Assembly: GCF_000422465.1 (NCBI RefSeq)
Contig: NZ_KE383844.1
Location: forward strand, 1-64,000
Direction: 5' to 3'
Source of the DNA: Paenibacillus harenae DSM 16969
GTDB taxonomy: Bacteria > Bacillota > Bacilli > Paenibacillales > Paenibacillaceae
Length of the DNA: 64,000 bases
The notes under the pieces are model-generated. The model saw nothing but the letters and a program-made list of their open reading frames with translations, searched no databases and was not told the origin of the DNA. Positions 51,700 through 60,239 of the stretch are shown piece after piece (the stretch's first letter is position 1; each line of letters starts with the position of its first letter). The position numbers and the translations under genes were made by a program.

Positions 51700-51815
51700 T
51701 CACTTTTACTCCTTATCTCTTTTTGGTGGAGATTTAATCGGTAATGCATCTTATGATTAGAAACGATAAATGTGCTAATGGATCCATTGAAATCGTCTAC
51801 AGCAAAATGCACGCA

Positions 51816-51852
51816 TAAAAAAAAGCCGAACATCCCTTAGGGAAGTTCGGCT
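51816..51852 (-). terminator. Terminator after the NlpC/P60 gene
   Basis: On the minus strand AGCCGAAC-TTCCC pairs with GGGAT-GTTCGGCT, followed by eight Ts. Confidence 0.9.
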
Positions 51853-51872
51853 CCGTTTGAATATCTATCCAT

Positions 51873-52586
51873 CTACTTAATGACACGAGCAGAAGCGACG
51901 TAATGATTTTTCCACCACGAAGAATTCAGATCGCTAATCGTCACATCGGACTTCGGATTCAAGGCATGAATGATCTTATTATTGCCCATGTAAATGGCAA
52001 CGTGGCCAATTTCGTTCACACCGGATAATTTAGCCGTTTTGGATGTGGAAAGAAAAACAAGGTCGCCTTTTCTGAGTTGACTCTTTGAAATCGGCGTACC
52101 CATCTTGTACTGAATACGAGCACCCCAACGAAGGGAAATTCCTTGTTTCGCAAACAGATATTTCGTAAACGAAGAGCAATCGAACTCCAAGTTTCTCGGA
52201 TCGTTCTCGCCATACTTGTATTCAACTTTCCCTATTAAACGCTTGGCATCCGCGATAATCCGATCCGCTTTTTTCTCCCAGCCCGCATTGCTAGTGTTAT
52301 CGGCAGGAGTCGTGCCGGATGGTACGTTATCTACATATTTCGTTGAAATATATCCGGTTTGGCCATCGTACCTCACTTTAATGTAGTACTTATTCGTGTT
52401 TTCCAAAACCTCAAGTTTCGTTCCTTTAGGTACGTCTCCGTAAATATCGCCTTGTCCTGAATAAGGCAGTTCCTTTAAGTAAGGATATCCGGTAGTCACT
52501 ACCGAACTGGCGGATGCTAGTCCAGAGAACAACATGACTCCAACGCAAGTGCAGACGGCGGATTTAAACATGGTTTTCATTTTCAA
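51873..52586 (-). CDS. Secreted NlpC/P60 cell wall endopeptidase with SH3b domain
   Basis: A 237-residue exported peptidoglycan hydrolase. It has a signal peptide (about 1-27, ending ASA), a bacterial SH3 domain (about 35-90; GDVPKGTKLEVLENTNKYY, GYISTKYV) and an NlpC/P60 domain (about 105-237) with catalytic Cys in LEFDCSSFTKYLF, His in IGHVAIYMG and a third polar residue in IIHALNP. It should cut stem peptides. The start is TTG at 52586 with AGGAGG six bases upstream; the ATG at 52580 is too far from it. Confidence 0.9.
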   Translation of the reverse strand: MKMKTMFKSAVCTCVGVMLFSGLASASSVVTTGYPYLKELPYSGQGDIYGDVPKGTKLEVLENTNKYYIKVRYDGQTGYISTKYVDNVPSGTTPADNTSNAGWEKKADRIIADAKRLIGKVEYKYGENDPRNLEFDCSSFTKYLFAKQGISLRWGARIQYKMGTPISKSQLRKGDLVFLSTSKTAKLSGVNEIGHVAIYMGNNKIIHALNPKSDVTISDLNSSWWKNHYVASARVIK

Positions 52587-52703
52587 ATCAGTTCCTCCTC
52601 AGATGATCATATTTCCGATTTTTGGTCGGATGGGCTCATCGCTTCGTCTGCTTTATACTAAAATACCTTCCAGCATAATAATAGTAGTAATATTTAACAA
52701 CAT

Positions 52704-52734
52704 AAAAAAAACCGCGTGGTTATGCGGTTTTTTT
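52704..52734. terminator. Bidirectional terminator-like hairpin
   Basis: AAAAAACCGC pairs with GCGGTTTTTT around an eight-base loop. It lies 118 bp upstream of the NlpC/P60 start. It may end a transcript from the gene-poor region on the right, or a plus-strand transcript. Confidence 0.75.
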
Positions 52735-53210
52735 GGCATCCGATTCTATGAAAGGAATGAAGAATTGGAATCTCCTTCCTAGCAGCCCGTGATTTGCATT
52801 AAAATTTTCTAATGGGAATCTGGAAATTATTCGGCTTTCATTAAAAATATTTAACATAAGTTGCACCCGTGATGGATACCTTTTTTCATGAGCTTTGTTT
52901 TCAAAACACCATTTGTCGTGAAATATAAAATCATATTAATGAACTTCTCTAAGGAAAAATCACTATAGCCGGCCAAATCCGTTGTTTCATGCGTTTTATA
53001 AATGGACTCAATAATTTGTTCATCTTAGTTCCCTACTATATAAGTTGAACAAATGATTCACACCAGCAGTTATCACTGCGAGAGCAAAATCATTCTTACG
53101 ATCGCTGTTGCAGCCAAATGGTTTGAATAGGCAAGTCCCTGTTAAGGTAACTGTTTGGTCTGCAAAAAGCGAGCACTTCGTTTCTCCGGTTTGAAACAGC
53201 TATAAACGGA
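52735..53210. other. Gene-poor AT-rich region
   Basis: No intact gene is seen. It contains one degraded coding fragment on the minus strand (52851-53024) and otherwise AT-rich sequence without recognised elements. It ends in the third copy of the hairpin repeat. Confidence 0.5.
52851..53024 (-). pseudogene. Degraded gene fragment (C-terminal part of an unidentified, possibly TetR-like, protein)
   Basis: An open frame of 57 codons with protein-like composition (YKTHETTDLAGYSDFSLEKF, then INMILYFTTNGVLKTKLMKKG), bounded upstream by an in-frame TAA directly before it and lacking any start codon or ribosome binding site. This resembles the C-terminal end of a larger helical protein such as a TetR regulator, but the assignment is weak. 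The upstream part is missing or scrambled. Confidence 0.35.
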
Positions 53211-53258
53211 AAAAGGCAGGTAAGGTTCGCAACCCTTTGCGAACGCTCCCCTGCCTTA
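53211..53258. repeat. Hairpin repeat copy 3
   Basis: AAAAAGGCAGG...CCTGCCTT arms with the TTCGCAACC loop element, as in 34550-34594 and 40174-40222, but with more mismatches and no U tract on the plus strand. It lies directly downstream of the MOSC gene on the minus strand. Confidence 0.65.
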
Positions 53259-53282
53259 GAGTATTCCGCAGCTCTGGCGGTG

Positions 53283-53846
53283 TCAGACCCTCTCGAGAGG
53301 GCGAAACGGTTCCGCCGGCAGAATGACGCGGACGGGGTCCCCGGTTCGGACTTCTCCCCCGGTTAACACGATACCCATGACGCCAGCCTTTCGGACGAGG
53401 TTTCCGTTTTCATCGCGATCCACAACCTCGCGCAATAGCCCTGACTGGAAATGATCGATTTGCGTGCAAGGATTGCGGAGTCCCGTCATTTCAACGACTG
53501 CCGTCTCACCGATATACAGCTTTGTTCCTGTCGGCAGCCCGAGCAAATCGATCCCGCGGGTTGTAATGTTCTCGCCTAACTGCCCGGGCTCGACGTGAAA
53601 ACCTGCATCCCGCAGTTCGTCGAACAGCTCCGAGTGAATGAAGTGAACCTGGCGGAGATTCGGCTGATTCGGATTTTGTGCCACGCGGGAGCGATGCTTT
53701 ACGGTCTTTCCCATATGCGCATCGCCTTCCACTCCCAGACCGGCGAGGAGCCTAATCGCCTCGAAAGTCTGTTTACTAAAGGTATGAGCTGCATTTCGGC
53801 TAACCGAAAGAACCTCTCCGATTTGGGACTCAAGGTTGTTGATCAT
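53283..53846 (-). CDS. MOSC domain-containing protein
   Basis: A 187-residue MOSC domain protein (molybdenum cofactor sulfurase C-terminal fold). Family features: GVEGDAHMGKTVKHR, NLRQVHFIHSELF, GQLGENITTRGIDL, and the conserved cysteine in GLRNPCTQI. Related proteins (YiiM) carry out molybdenum-cofactor-dependent N-oxide or hydroxylamine reduction, or transfer sulfur. No other molybdenum genes are in the window. It lies downstream of the ABC-F gene on the same strand and could be separately expressed. Confidence 0.85.
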   Translation of the reverse strand: MINNLESQIGEVLSVSRNAAHTFSKQTFEAIRLLAGLGVEGDAHMGKTVKHRSRVAQNPNQPNLRQVHFIHSELFDELRDAGFHVEPGQLGENITTRGIDLLGLPTGTKLYIGETAVVEMTGLRNPCTQIDHFQSGLLREVVDRDENGNLVRKAGVMGIVLTGGEVRTGDPVRVILPAEPFRPLERV

Positions 53847-53899
53847 TCAACTCATCCTCTCCGAATTGAAAACTCATTGCAATCAAATCATTTCATCAG

Positions 53900-55798
53900 T
53901 CAAGGCAGCTCCATCCACGATTCCAGAAGCGCATCAAGCCTGGATTGCCCTTCTTCCCGCTCACGCCACCTTGCTTCTAGCAAGGCAGCGTCGCCGATAC
54001 GATCGAGGCGGTGCAGTTCTCCATCGGCACGAGCCAGCTCCGCTTCAAGTACGGCTATCTCATGCTCCAGCTGCTCCCGCCTCCGCTCGTTTTGGCGTGC
54101 CTGGCCGGTGCCGCTGCTTTGGGCCGCTTTCGCTTCCGGCTGACGCCGGTCGGACACCGGCGACGGATCTTCTCCGCGCTTCTCCTTAAAATGATCATAA
54201 TTGCCGAGATACGCGGCAATCCTGCCTTCCTTCAGCTCCCATACGCGCTTCGCCAGGCGGTTAATAAAATACCGGTCATGGGAAATCGCCAGTATCGTTC
54301 CCGGAAAATCCTCCAGCGCCTCCTCCAGCGCTTCGCGTGAAGCCATATCGAGATGATTCGTCGGCTCATCCAGCAGAAGCAGATTCGGCTTGCGCCTCAC
54401 GAGCAAGGCCAGCCGCAGACGCGACCATTCGCCGCCGGAGAGCATGTGCAGCGGCTTGAAAACGTCGGCGCCGTAGAACAAATATTTGGCTAGTAAGCTC
54501 CGCGCCTCGCCTTCCTCCAAGCCTCCCTCGGTGCGGAAATAATCCAGCACCGTCAGCTTATGATCGCTCACCGGCTCCTGCTGAGCCAAATAACCGATTT
54601 CCACGCGCGCGCCCCGCTCCAATTTACCTTCATCGGGCTCGATTACGCCCAGAAGCAGCTTGAAGAGCGTCGTTTTCCCCGATCCGTTATCCCCGAGCAG
54701 CACGACCTTCTCGCCATACAGCAGATTTCCCTCTGCTCCGTTTAAAATCGCGCGTCCCCCGTATTGCTTCTTCACGCCTTCGAAGGCGATGACCTTGCGG
54801 CCCGAACGATCAAGAGGCGACAGCTCGAATTCCGCCGTTCTCCGCTCCAGGACGGGACGTTTCACCGCCTCCATCCTCTCCAATGCTTTTCGAATCGAGG
54901 CTGCCCGTTTGAAAAACTTCTCGTTCCCTCCGATGCGCCCCCATTCCTCCAGCTGGCGAATCGTTTCTTTCATTTTTTTTATCGCCTTCTGCTGCTCCTG
55001 GTACTGGGCGAACTGCTGCAAAAGCCGCTCTTCCTTCTCCTTCATATATCCGCTGTAGTTGGTGTGATACGTATAAGCCTCACCGTCCTCCAGCTCGATC
55101 ATTTTCACGGCTGCGGCATCGAGAAAATAACGGTCATGCGACACGATCACGCATGCGCCTTCATAACGCTGAAGAAACTGCTCCAGCCACTCTATGCCTT
55201 TGAGATCCAGGTGATTCGTCGGCTCATCCAGCAGCAGCAAAGCCGGACGGGCAACCAACTGGGACGCCAGCGCAATACGCGTCTTCTCTCCGCCGGACAA
55301 GCTGCCGAAATTCCGCTCATCGTGGCGCCGGTCAATTTGCAAGCCGCTCGCCACTTGGGCAATCGCCGTATCCATCTCATAGCCGCCGCCTCGTTCAAAC
55401 CGTTCTTGCGCAAGGGCATACGTTCCCAGCAGCCGCTCCATCCGTTCAGGATCGGCGGCCGCTTCAGGGCTGGACATCCGCTGCTCGATGTCCGACATTT
55501 CCCGCTTGATGACCATCAGTTCCCGATAACCGTAGGCGAGCACCTCATGTACGGTAAGCTCCTCGAACTCTGCGGGAATTTGCGGCAAATAGCCGATTGT
55601 CAAATCCTTCTTGACGGTCAGCATCCCCTCGTCGATCTGCTCATGGCCTGAAATTAACCGGAGCAGCGTCGATTTTCCGCTGCCGTTGCGGCCGATCAGG
55701 CCAACCTTTTCACTCTCTTGCAGCTGAAGCGTAACCCCGTCCAAAACAAGGTTCGCCGCGTGGTATTTTTTGATCTGCTGCACGTTGACTATTATCAT
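53900..55798 (-). CDS. ABC-F family ATPase, probable ribosome-protection (antibiotic resistance) type
   Basis: A 632-residue soluble protein with two ABC domains and no membrane segment. ABC1: GRNGSGKSTLLRL, FGSLSGGEKTRIALASQL, LLLDEPTNHLDLKG. Charged arm and linker about 240-310 (YSGYMKEKEERLLQQFAQYQ). ABC2: LLGDNGSGKTTLFKLLLG, LSGGEWSRLRLALL, LLLDEPTNHLDMAS. A coiled C-terminus follows (about 560-632). ABC-F proteins bind the ribosomal E site; many displace antibiotics. The ATG at 55798 has GGAGG nine bases upstream; the longer in-frame start at 55999 runs through a terminator hairpin and is rejected. The leader ORF and terminator upstream imply attenuation control. Confidence 0.88.
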   Translation of the reverse strand: MIIVNVQQIKKYHAANLVLDGVTLQLQESEKVGLIGRNGSGKSTLLRLISGHEQIDEGMLTVKKDLTIGYLPQIPAEFEELTVHEVLAYGYRELMVIKREMSDIEQRMSSPEAAADPERMERLLGTYALAQERFERGGGYEMDTAIAQVASGLQIDRRHDERNFGSLSGGEKTRIALASQLVARPALLLLDEPTNHLDLKGIEWLEQFLQRYEGACVIVSHDRYFLDAAAVKMIELEDGEAYTYHTNYSGYMKEKEERLLQQFAQYQEQQKAIKKMKETIRQLEEWGRIGGNEKFFKRAASIRKALERMEAVKRPVLERRTAEFELSPLDRSGRKVIAFEGVKKQYGGRAILNGAEGNLLYGEKVVLLGDNGSGKTTLFKLLLGVIEPDEGKLERGARVEIGYLAQQEPVSDHKLTVLDYFRTEGGLEEGEARSLLAKYLFYGADVFKPLHMLSGGEWSRLRLALLVRRKPNLLLLDEPTNHLDMASREALEEALEDFPGTILAISHDRYFINRLAKRVWELKEGRIAAYLGNYDHFKEKRGEDPSPVSDRRQPEAKAAQSSGTGQARQNERRREQLEHEIAVLEAELARADGELHRLDRIGDAALLEARWREREEGQSRLDALLESWMELP

Positions 55799-55840
55799 AT
55801 TAAGAGCCTCCTGTTGGATGAAGACCCTACTTGATTGCAC

Positions 55841-55872
55841 AAAAAGAGCCGCGGCAACAAGCCCGCGACCCT
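55841..55872 (-). terminator. Leader terminator (attenuator) of the ABC-F gene
   Basis: On the minus strand AGGGTCGCGG pairs with CCGCGGCTCT (two G-U pairs), followed by TTTTT. It ends 43 bp before the ABC-F ATG and 26 nt after the leader ORF stop. As it stands it would stop transcription before the gene. Confidence 0.82.
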
Positions 55873-55898
55873 CAGGATGATAAAGCGATCCGTTGTGG

Positions 55899-56030
55899 TT
55901 AAGGTAGGCGTCTTCTCGCGAATGGTTCAAACGTATTCTCGTTATTGGACAGACTGATCCCGTTCGCGGAAAATGCATGAACAATGCCAGCCATAGCAAT
56001 CGGCAGCCGGCTAATACGGTTGTTGACCAT
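55899..56030 (-). CDS. Leader peptide ORF upstream of the ABC-F gene
   Basis: A 43-codon ORF starting MVNNRISRLPIAMAGIV and ending EPFARRRLP. It has a strong GGGGGGTGAGGTAGGTG ribosome binding region before the ATG at 56030. It ends just ahead of the terminator. A CCGCGA segment within the ORF is complementary to TCGCGG of the terminator's 5' arm and could form an antiterminator when a ribosome stalls, as known for vmlR-like and other ABC-F genes. No similarity of the peptide is known to me. Confidence 0.6.
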   Translation of the reverse strand: MVNNRISRLPIAMAGIVHAFSANGISLSNNENTFEPFARRRLP

Positions 56031-56137
56031 TTCGTGATTCACCTACCTCACCCCCCTTCACATTCGTATTTCTACATTAACATAAACCAGGGTATCCTGG
56101 CAATACGATAAGCGGCGTAGCGCAATAGACACCGGGT

Positions 56138-56824
56138 CTACGTTCTTTTGTATACTCTCTCCGGCCTTCCGACGGTGCCGTAGGAGATGTCAGCGACCAA
56201 TTCGCCCTTGGCCACGAAATACTCCAGATACCGCCGGGCGGTCGTGCGGCTGAAGCCGGCCATCCTCCCAAGCTCCTCCGCAGTCAGCACTTCCGGTCCG
56301 CCAAGGATGAAGGCGAGGATTTTCTCGCTCGTGATCTTATCGATGCCTTTCGGGAGATAGGCATCCCTGTCCGCCCGATCGCCCGTTCCCCATAACAATT
56401 GATCGATTCCCTCTTGATCCACCTGCTTATTCGATCCGCCGAGCAGCGTCATTTGCTGATGGTACTTTTGATAAGATTTCAGCTTCTCCTGAAAGCGTTC
56501 GAATACGACCGGTTTGATCATAAAATCATATACGCCGCCGCGGATGGCTTCCCGCACCGTATCGAATTCCTTGGCCGCCGTAATGACGATGACATCCGTG
56601 AACGGGTTGTTTCTCTGAATATAATGCAGAAGATCAAGGCCGTTCATATCGGGAAAATATAAATCGAGCAGCACGAGATCCGGGGCCAGAATGTCCAAAT
56701 GCTCGTGCGCTTGCTGCTCGTCCGTGGCAATGCCAACCACTTCGAATCCCTCCAGCTTCTCCACAAACCGGCGGTTAATCTGCGCAATTCGAAGATCGTC
56801 CTCCACAATGACCACCCGGATCAT
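56138..56824 (-). CDS. CitB/DctR-family response regulator
   Basis: A 228-residue regulator. The receiver domain has VVIVEDDLRIAQINRRFVE, the phosphoacceptor in LVLLDLYFPDMNG, and FMIKPVVFERF. A C-terminal helix-turn-helix follows (LTAEELGRMAGFSRTTARRYLEYF) of the CitT/DpiA/DctR type. The ATG at 56824 overlaps the kinase stop by 4 bp. Its likely target is the divergent tricarboxylate transporter operon. Confidence 0.9.
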   Translation of the reverse strand: MIRVVIVEDDLRIAQINRRFVEKLEGFEVVGIATDEQQAHEHLDILAPDLVLLDLYFPDMNGLDLLHYIQRNNPFTDVIVITAAKEFDTVREAIRGGVYDFMIKPVVFERFQEKLKSYQKYHQQMTLLGGSNKQVDQEGIDQLLWGTGDRADRDAYLPKGIDKITSEKILAFILGGPEVLTAEELGRMAGFSRTTARRYLEYFVAKGELVADISYGTVGRPERVYKRT

Positions 56825-58413
56825 AGCTCTCTCCCCTTTTCTTTAGGAATCTTAACGGTAACAACCGTCCCTCCCGCCGAACGGGAATCGAAGCGGATCG
56901 TTCCCCTTAACTGCTGAACGGCCTGATTCACGATCGCAAGGCCGAACCCCCGATTGCCCTCCCCCTTCGTGGAGAAGCCAACCTCAAACAAGCGATCAAC
57001 CGCTTCTTCCGCGATGCCGATTCCGGTGTCTTCGATTTCGATGCGCAAGTCATCGCCCGCATCAGACAAGAAAGCCTTTACCGTTCTAGGGCCATGGTCC
57101 GCGGCAAGCACGGCCTCCAGCGCATTATCCATTAAGTTGCCGATAATGGTTACGAGATGATTCCGGCTGATATCGCCCGGAATGTCTTTGAACGTGCTTT
57201 TCTTATCGATTTCCAAGCTTACCTTAAGCTCGTTCGCGCGGTTGAACTTCCCGATTAATATCCCCCCAAGCATCGGATCCGGAATCTCCCGCAGCAGGAA
57301 ATGAATCAGGCTTTGATGCACGTCCGTTTCGTGCGTAATGAGATCCATCGCTTCCTGATACGATTCCAGCTGAATGAGCCCGTAGATCGTATACAGCTTA
57401 TTGGAATATTCATGCGTCTGCGAACGCAGCGCTTCGGTATAGCGTTTCACTTGCGTAAGCTCCTCCGTTAACCGAAGCAGCTCGGATTTGTTGCGGAAGC
57501 TGGACACGGCCCCGACCACCTGGTGCTGATGATCGAATATCGGCAGACGATTGACCACAACCAAACTTTCGTTAATGACCAACTCCTGATCGAACTGGGC
57601 GTCTCCGGATTTGATCACCTCGAGCAGCCGGGATTCCGGTATGACGTCCCTTATATGCTTTCCGGTAATCTCTTCTCTCTCAATTGGATCGATTAGTCTG
57701 ATAGCCGTTTGATTGGCGAGCGTAATGATTCCTTCCGTATTAATAGCGATAATCCCTTCGTGGATCGTTTCCAGAATAGCTCTTTTCTCCTGGTACAACA
57801 AGCCGATTTCCTTAGGCTCGAGGCCGTGAATGGACCGTTTCACCCCGTTCGCGATCGCGATCGCCCCGCCGCAGCCGATCATGAGCGCAATGCCCGCAAA
57901 AAAAATCATCGCGTTTCGGTAAGTCGCAGCCGATTCCTGAATGTCTTTCAATAAAATGCCTACCGACACAATGCCGATGATTTGATTATGTTCGTCGTAG
58001 ATGGGCGTCTTCCCCCGCAGGGAAGGCCCCATGGAGCCGACCGCTTCCGATATGATCGATTCGCCGCCCAGTACGGGCCCGTTATCCCCGCCGACCATTT
58101 CTTTCCCGATTCGATCCGGCAAGGGATGGGCATAGCGGATGCCTTCCCGGTTGCCGATGACAATGAACTCGGCATCCGTCTCCAATCGGATCTTTTCTAC
58201 GATCGGCTGAATGACGGCTGCCGGATTCTCCTCGTCGAAGGCATCCTTTATTACGTCCATCAGCGCTACCGTCTTCGCTATTTTAAGGGCGGAGGCGCCC
58301 ACATTCTTCTGCAGCGTAGTGACCAGCATTCTCTCGAAACTAAACGTTAACGCGATAATGACAACGAATAAGAGCGTCCCGATCAACAAAATAAGCCTCG
58401 TCTGTAATCGCAT
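56821..58413 (-). CDS. CitA/DcuS-family sensor histidine kinase
   Basis: A 530-residue kinase: TM1 (8-26), an extracellular single-Cache/PAS-like sensor (about 30-165) with the RIGKEMVGGDNG and SLRGKTPIYDEHNQIIGIVSVG segments, TM2 (169-188), a cytoplasmic PAS (about 205-310), a SPOB-type dimerisation helix with the phosphoacceptor H334 in SQTHEYSNKL, and HATPase_c (NLMDNALEAV, DTGIGI, GFGLAIV). This architecture senses citrate, C4-dicarboxylates or similar acids. It is divergent from tctC. Confidence 0.92.
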   Translation of the reverse strand: MRLQTRLILLIGTLLFVVIIALTFSFERMLVTTLQKNVGASALKIAKTVALMDVIKDAFDEENPAAVIQPIVEKIRLETDAEFIVIGNREGIRYAHPLPDRIGKEMVGGDNGPVLGGESIISEAVGSMGPSLRGKTPIYDEHNQIIGIVSVGILLKDIQESAATYRNAMIFFAGIALMIGCGGAIAIANGVKRSIHGLEPKEIGLLYQEKRAILETIHEGIIAINTEGIITLANQTAIRLIDPIEREEITGKHIRDVIPESRLLEVIKSGDAQFDQELVINESLVVVNRLPIFDHQHQVVGAVSSFRNKSELLRLTEELTQVKRYTEALRSQTHEYSNKLYTIYGLIQLESYQEAMDLITHETDVHQSLIHFLLREIPDPMLGGILIGKFNRANELKVSLEIDKKSTFKDIPGDISRNHLVTIIGNLMDNALEAVLAADHGPRTVKAFLSDAGDDLRIEIEDTGIGIAEEAVDRLFEVGFSTKGEGNRGFGLAIVNQAVQQLRGTIRFDSRSAGGTVVTVKIPKEKGREL

Positions 58414-58611
58414 TCAATTCCCTCCTTGCGGACGGCTGTCCGACTGTCGGCATTGCCTCTATTGTATGCTACATGTTTCCCCGAACATAGCCCCTTGAGC
58501 CGATTCCGCCGTAAATTTTATGAACAAAATGCGCAAAATGATTATTTTTCAACTTATGTCGTTATTCTGTTCAACCCCTATAAGCCATGTTAGTGTAAGG
58601 GATATATTTCG

Positions 58612-58646
58612 AGTAAGCGCTTTCAGTATGATTGTATACGCTTACT
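58612..58646 (+). promoter_or_regulatory. Inverted repeat with cre-like elements upstream of tctC
   Basis: AGTAAGCG (58612-58619) and CGCTTACT (58639-58646) form a perfect 8-bp inverted repeat with a 19-bp spacer. The left arm extends to AGTAAGCGCTTTCA, 13 of 14 matches to the CcpA cre consensus; the right TGTATACGCTTACT gives 12 of 14. The element lies 28 bp before the ATG, so it could bind CcpA, the CitB-type regulator, or both. Confidence 0.55.
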
Positions 58647-58673
58647 TGATTGATCCAAAGGGGGAATTATGGA

Positions 58674-59696
58674 ATGAAACCTAAAATGAATCATTGGAAA
58701 ACGATAGCAGCGGCAGCTTTGGTTTCGGTTAGTCTTACGGCATGCGGTACGGCAACGAACGGCGGGAGCTCGAAAGCGGCCGAATATCCAGAGAAGCCGT
58801 TCATCATTACGGCCCCGTCGGGAGCCGGCGGCGGTTGGGATAAGACGGCAAGATCCTTGGCCAAGGTGCTCGGAGAAACCAAGCTGGTCGATCAGACGAT
58901 GACCGTCGAGAATAAACCCGGCGGCGGCGGCACCGTATTTATGGCGGAATACGTGACGAAGGACAAGGATGATCCTTACAAGCTGTTTGTCAGCTCGCCG
59001 CCTATTCTTATCAACAACCTCAAGAAAGAAGGAAACAGCCCGTATGGGTACAAGGACGTTACCCCTCTTGCCCAATTAACGAAGGATTACGGCGCAATCG
59101 CGGTTTCAGCCGATTCCAAATACAACGATCTTCAAGCCTTAATCGACGATATCAAGGCGGATGCTTCTAAAGTCACGCTTGCGGGCGGTTCCGCTCCCGG
59201 TTCCATGGATCATTTGATCAGCGTGCTGCCGGCCTTCAAGCTCGGCGTCGATCCCAAAGCGGTCAAATACTTGTCCTATGACGGCGGAGGCGAAGCCATT
59301 GCCGCTCTGCTCGGCAATAACGCGGATGCGATCGGAACCGACATCTCTTCCCTCGGCAGTTATTTGAAGGCAGGTAAAATCAAAATTCTCGCGGTAACTT
59401 CGAATGAACGTCTCGGCGGCGACTTCAAGGATGTGCCTACTTTAAAAGAGCAGGGCATCGATGCGGAATTTACGATCTGGCGCGGCGTATTGGGGCCGAA
59501 AGGCATGACTGCGGACCAAATCGCGTTTTGGGACAAAACGTTAAAGGCGCTGTCCGAGAACGAAGCGTGGACGAAAGAATTGCAAGCGAATGATTGGGCG
59601 AGCGAATACCGGAATTCCACCGATTTCGCAGCCTTCCTCGGCGAGCAGGAAGCCGTCGTGCAAGAGATGTTAACGGCGCTCGGCATGCAGAAGTAA
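58674..59696 (+). CDS. tctC: Tripartite tricarboxylate transporter substrate-binding lipoprotein
   Basis: A 340-residue TctC/Bug-type binding protein. The N-terminal signal ends with lipobox LTAC (cysteine about residue 21), and the core has the family patterns PFIITAPSGAGGGWDKTARS, VENKPGGGGTVFMAEY cut here, and GDFKDVPTLKEQGID. The ATG at 58674 follows AAAGGGGG. It is the first gene of tctC-tctB-tctA-malic enzyme-HPr-like, divergent from the CitA/CitB pair. Citrate or another tricarboxylate is the likely ligand. Confidence 0.92.
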   Translation: MKPKMNHWKTIAAAALVSVSLTACGTATNGGSSKAAEYPEKPFIITAPSGAGGGWDKTARSLAKVLGETKLVDQTMTVENKPGGGGTVFMAEYVTKDKDDPYKLFVSSPPILINNLKKEGNSPYGYKDVTPLAQLTKDYGAIAVSADSKYNDLQALIDDIKADASKVTLAGGSAPGSMDHLISVLPAFKLGVDPKAVKYLSYDGGGEAIAALLGNNADAIGTDISSLGSYLKAGKIKILAVTSNERLGGDFKDVPTLKEQGIDAEFTIWRGVLGPKGMTADQIAFWDKTLKALSENEAWTKELQANDWASEYRNSTDFAAFLGEQEAVVQEMLTALGMQK

Positions 59697-59765
59697 ACGT
59701 AAGACCCAGGGAGGGAGCACAAGTCTCTCTTCCTTTCTTTATTCTTTCATTGGAGGTGCATAGCA

Positions 59766-60221
59766 TTGAACAACACATTCGACCGATACGCCAGCCTTGT
59801 CTTTTTGCTGCTTGGCATCGGATTCATGTGGCAGAGCACGACAATCAGTTCCTCGGCTTACGGCAGCACCGTAGGCCCCAATATTGCCCCTTTCGGTCTC
59901 GGGGCGCTGCTCATTATTTTAAGCCTGCGTTTGTTCTATGAAGCCTTGAAAGCGAGAGGCCAAAGCGGCAAGGCGGATAAGCTCGATTACAAAAGATTTC
60001 TCATCATCTTCGCCGCAGCGTTTCTCTATGCGTTCTTCCTGGAAACGATCGGTTATATCATCGGGACCTTCCTCTTCCTCCTCGTCGGCTTTCAAGTATT
60101 GGAGAGAGGAAAATGGCTGAAGTCGATCGTAATCTCCGCGTTGTTCGCGGCAGGCGTTTACGTCATCTTCGTCGTCCTGTTGGAAGGCTCGATGCCGGGC
60201 TTCCCGTCCTGGCTATCGTGA
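59766..60221 (+). CDS. tctB: Tripartite tricarboxylate transporter small membrane subunit
   Basis: A 151-residue protein with four predicted helices (about 7-25, 40-58, 78-96, 118-140) and the TctB pattern YGSTVGPNIAPFGLGALLII cut here. The start is TTG at 59766 with GGAGGT eight bases upstream. It partners TctA in the membrane. 19 bp separate its stop from tctA. Confidence 0.9.
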   Translation: MNNTFDRYASLVFLLLGIGFMWQSTTISSSAYGSTVGPNIAPFGLGALLIILSLRLFYEALKARGQSGKADKLDYKRFLIIFAAAFLYAFFLETIGYIIGTFLFLLVGFQVLERGKWLKSIVISALFAAGVYVIFVVLLEGSMPGFPSWLS

Positions 60222-60239
60222 TTAGAAGGAGGTACATGA

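Noticed and set aside
54764..55651. 295-codon plus-strand ORF opposite the ABC-F gene
   Set aside because: It is a shadow of the minus-strand gene, whose Walker and signature motifs are unambiguous; it has no ribosome binding site or recognisable domain.
53900..55999. Longer ABC-F start at 55999
   Set aside because: It would translate the leader terminator and lacks a ribosome binding site. The ATG at 55798 gives the standard N-terminus.
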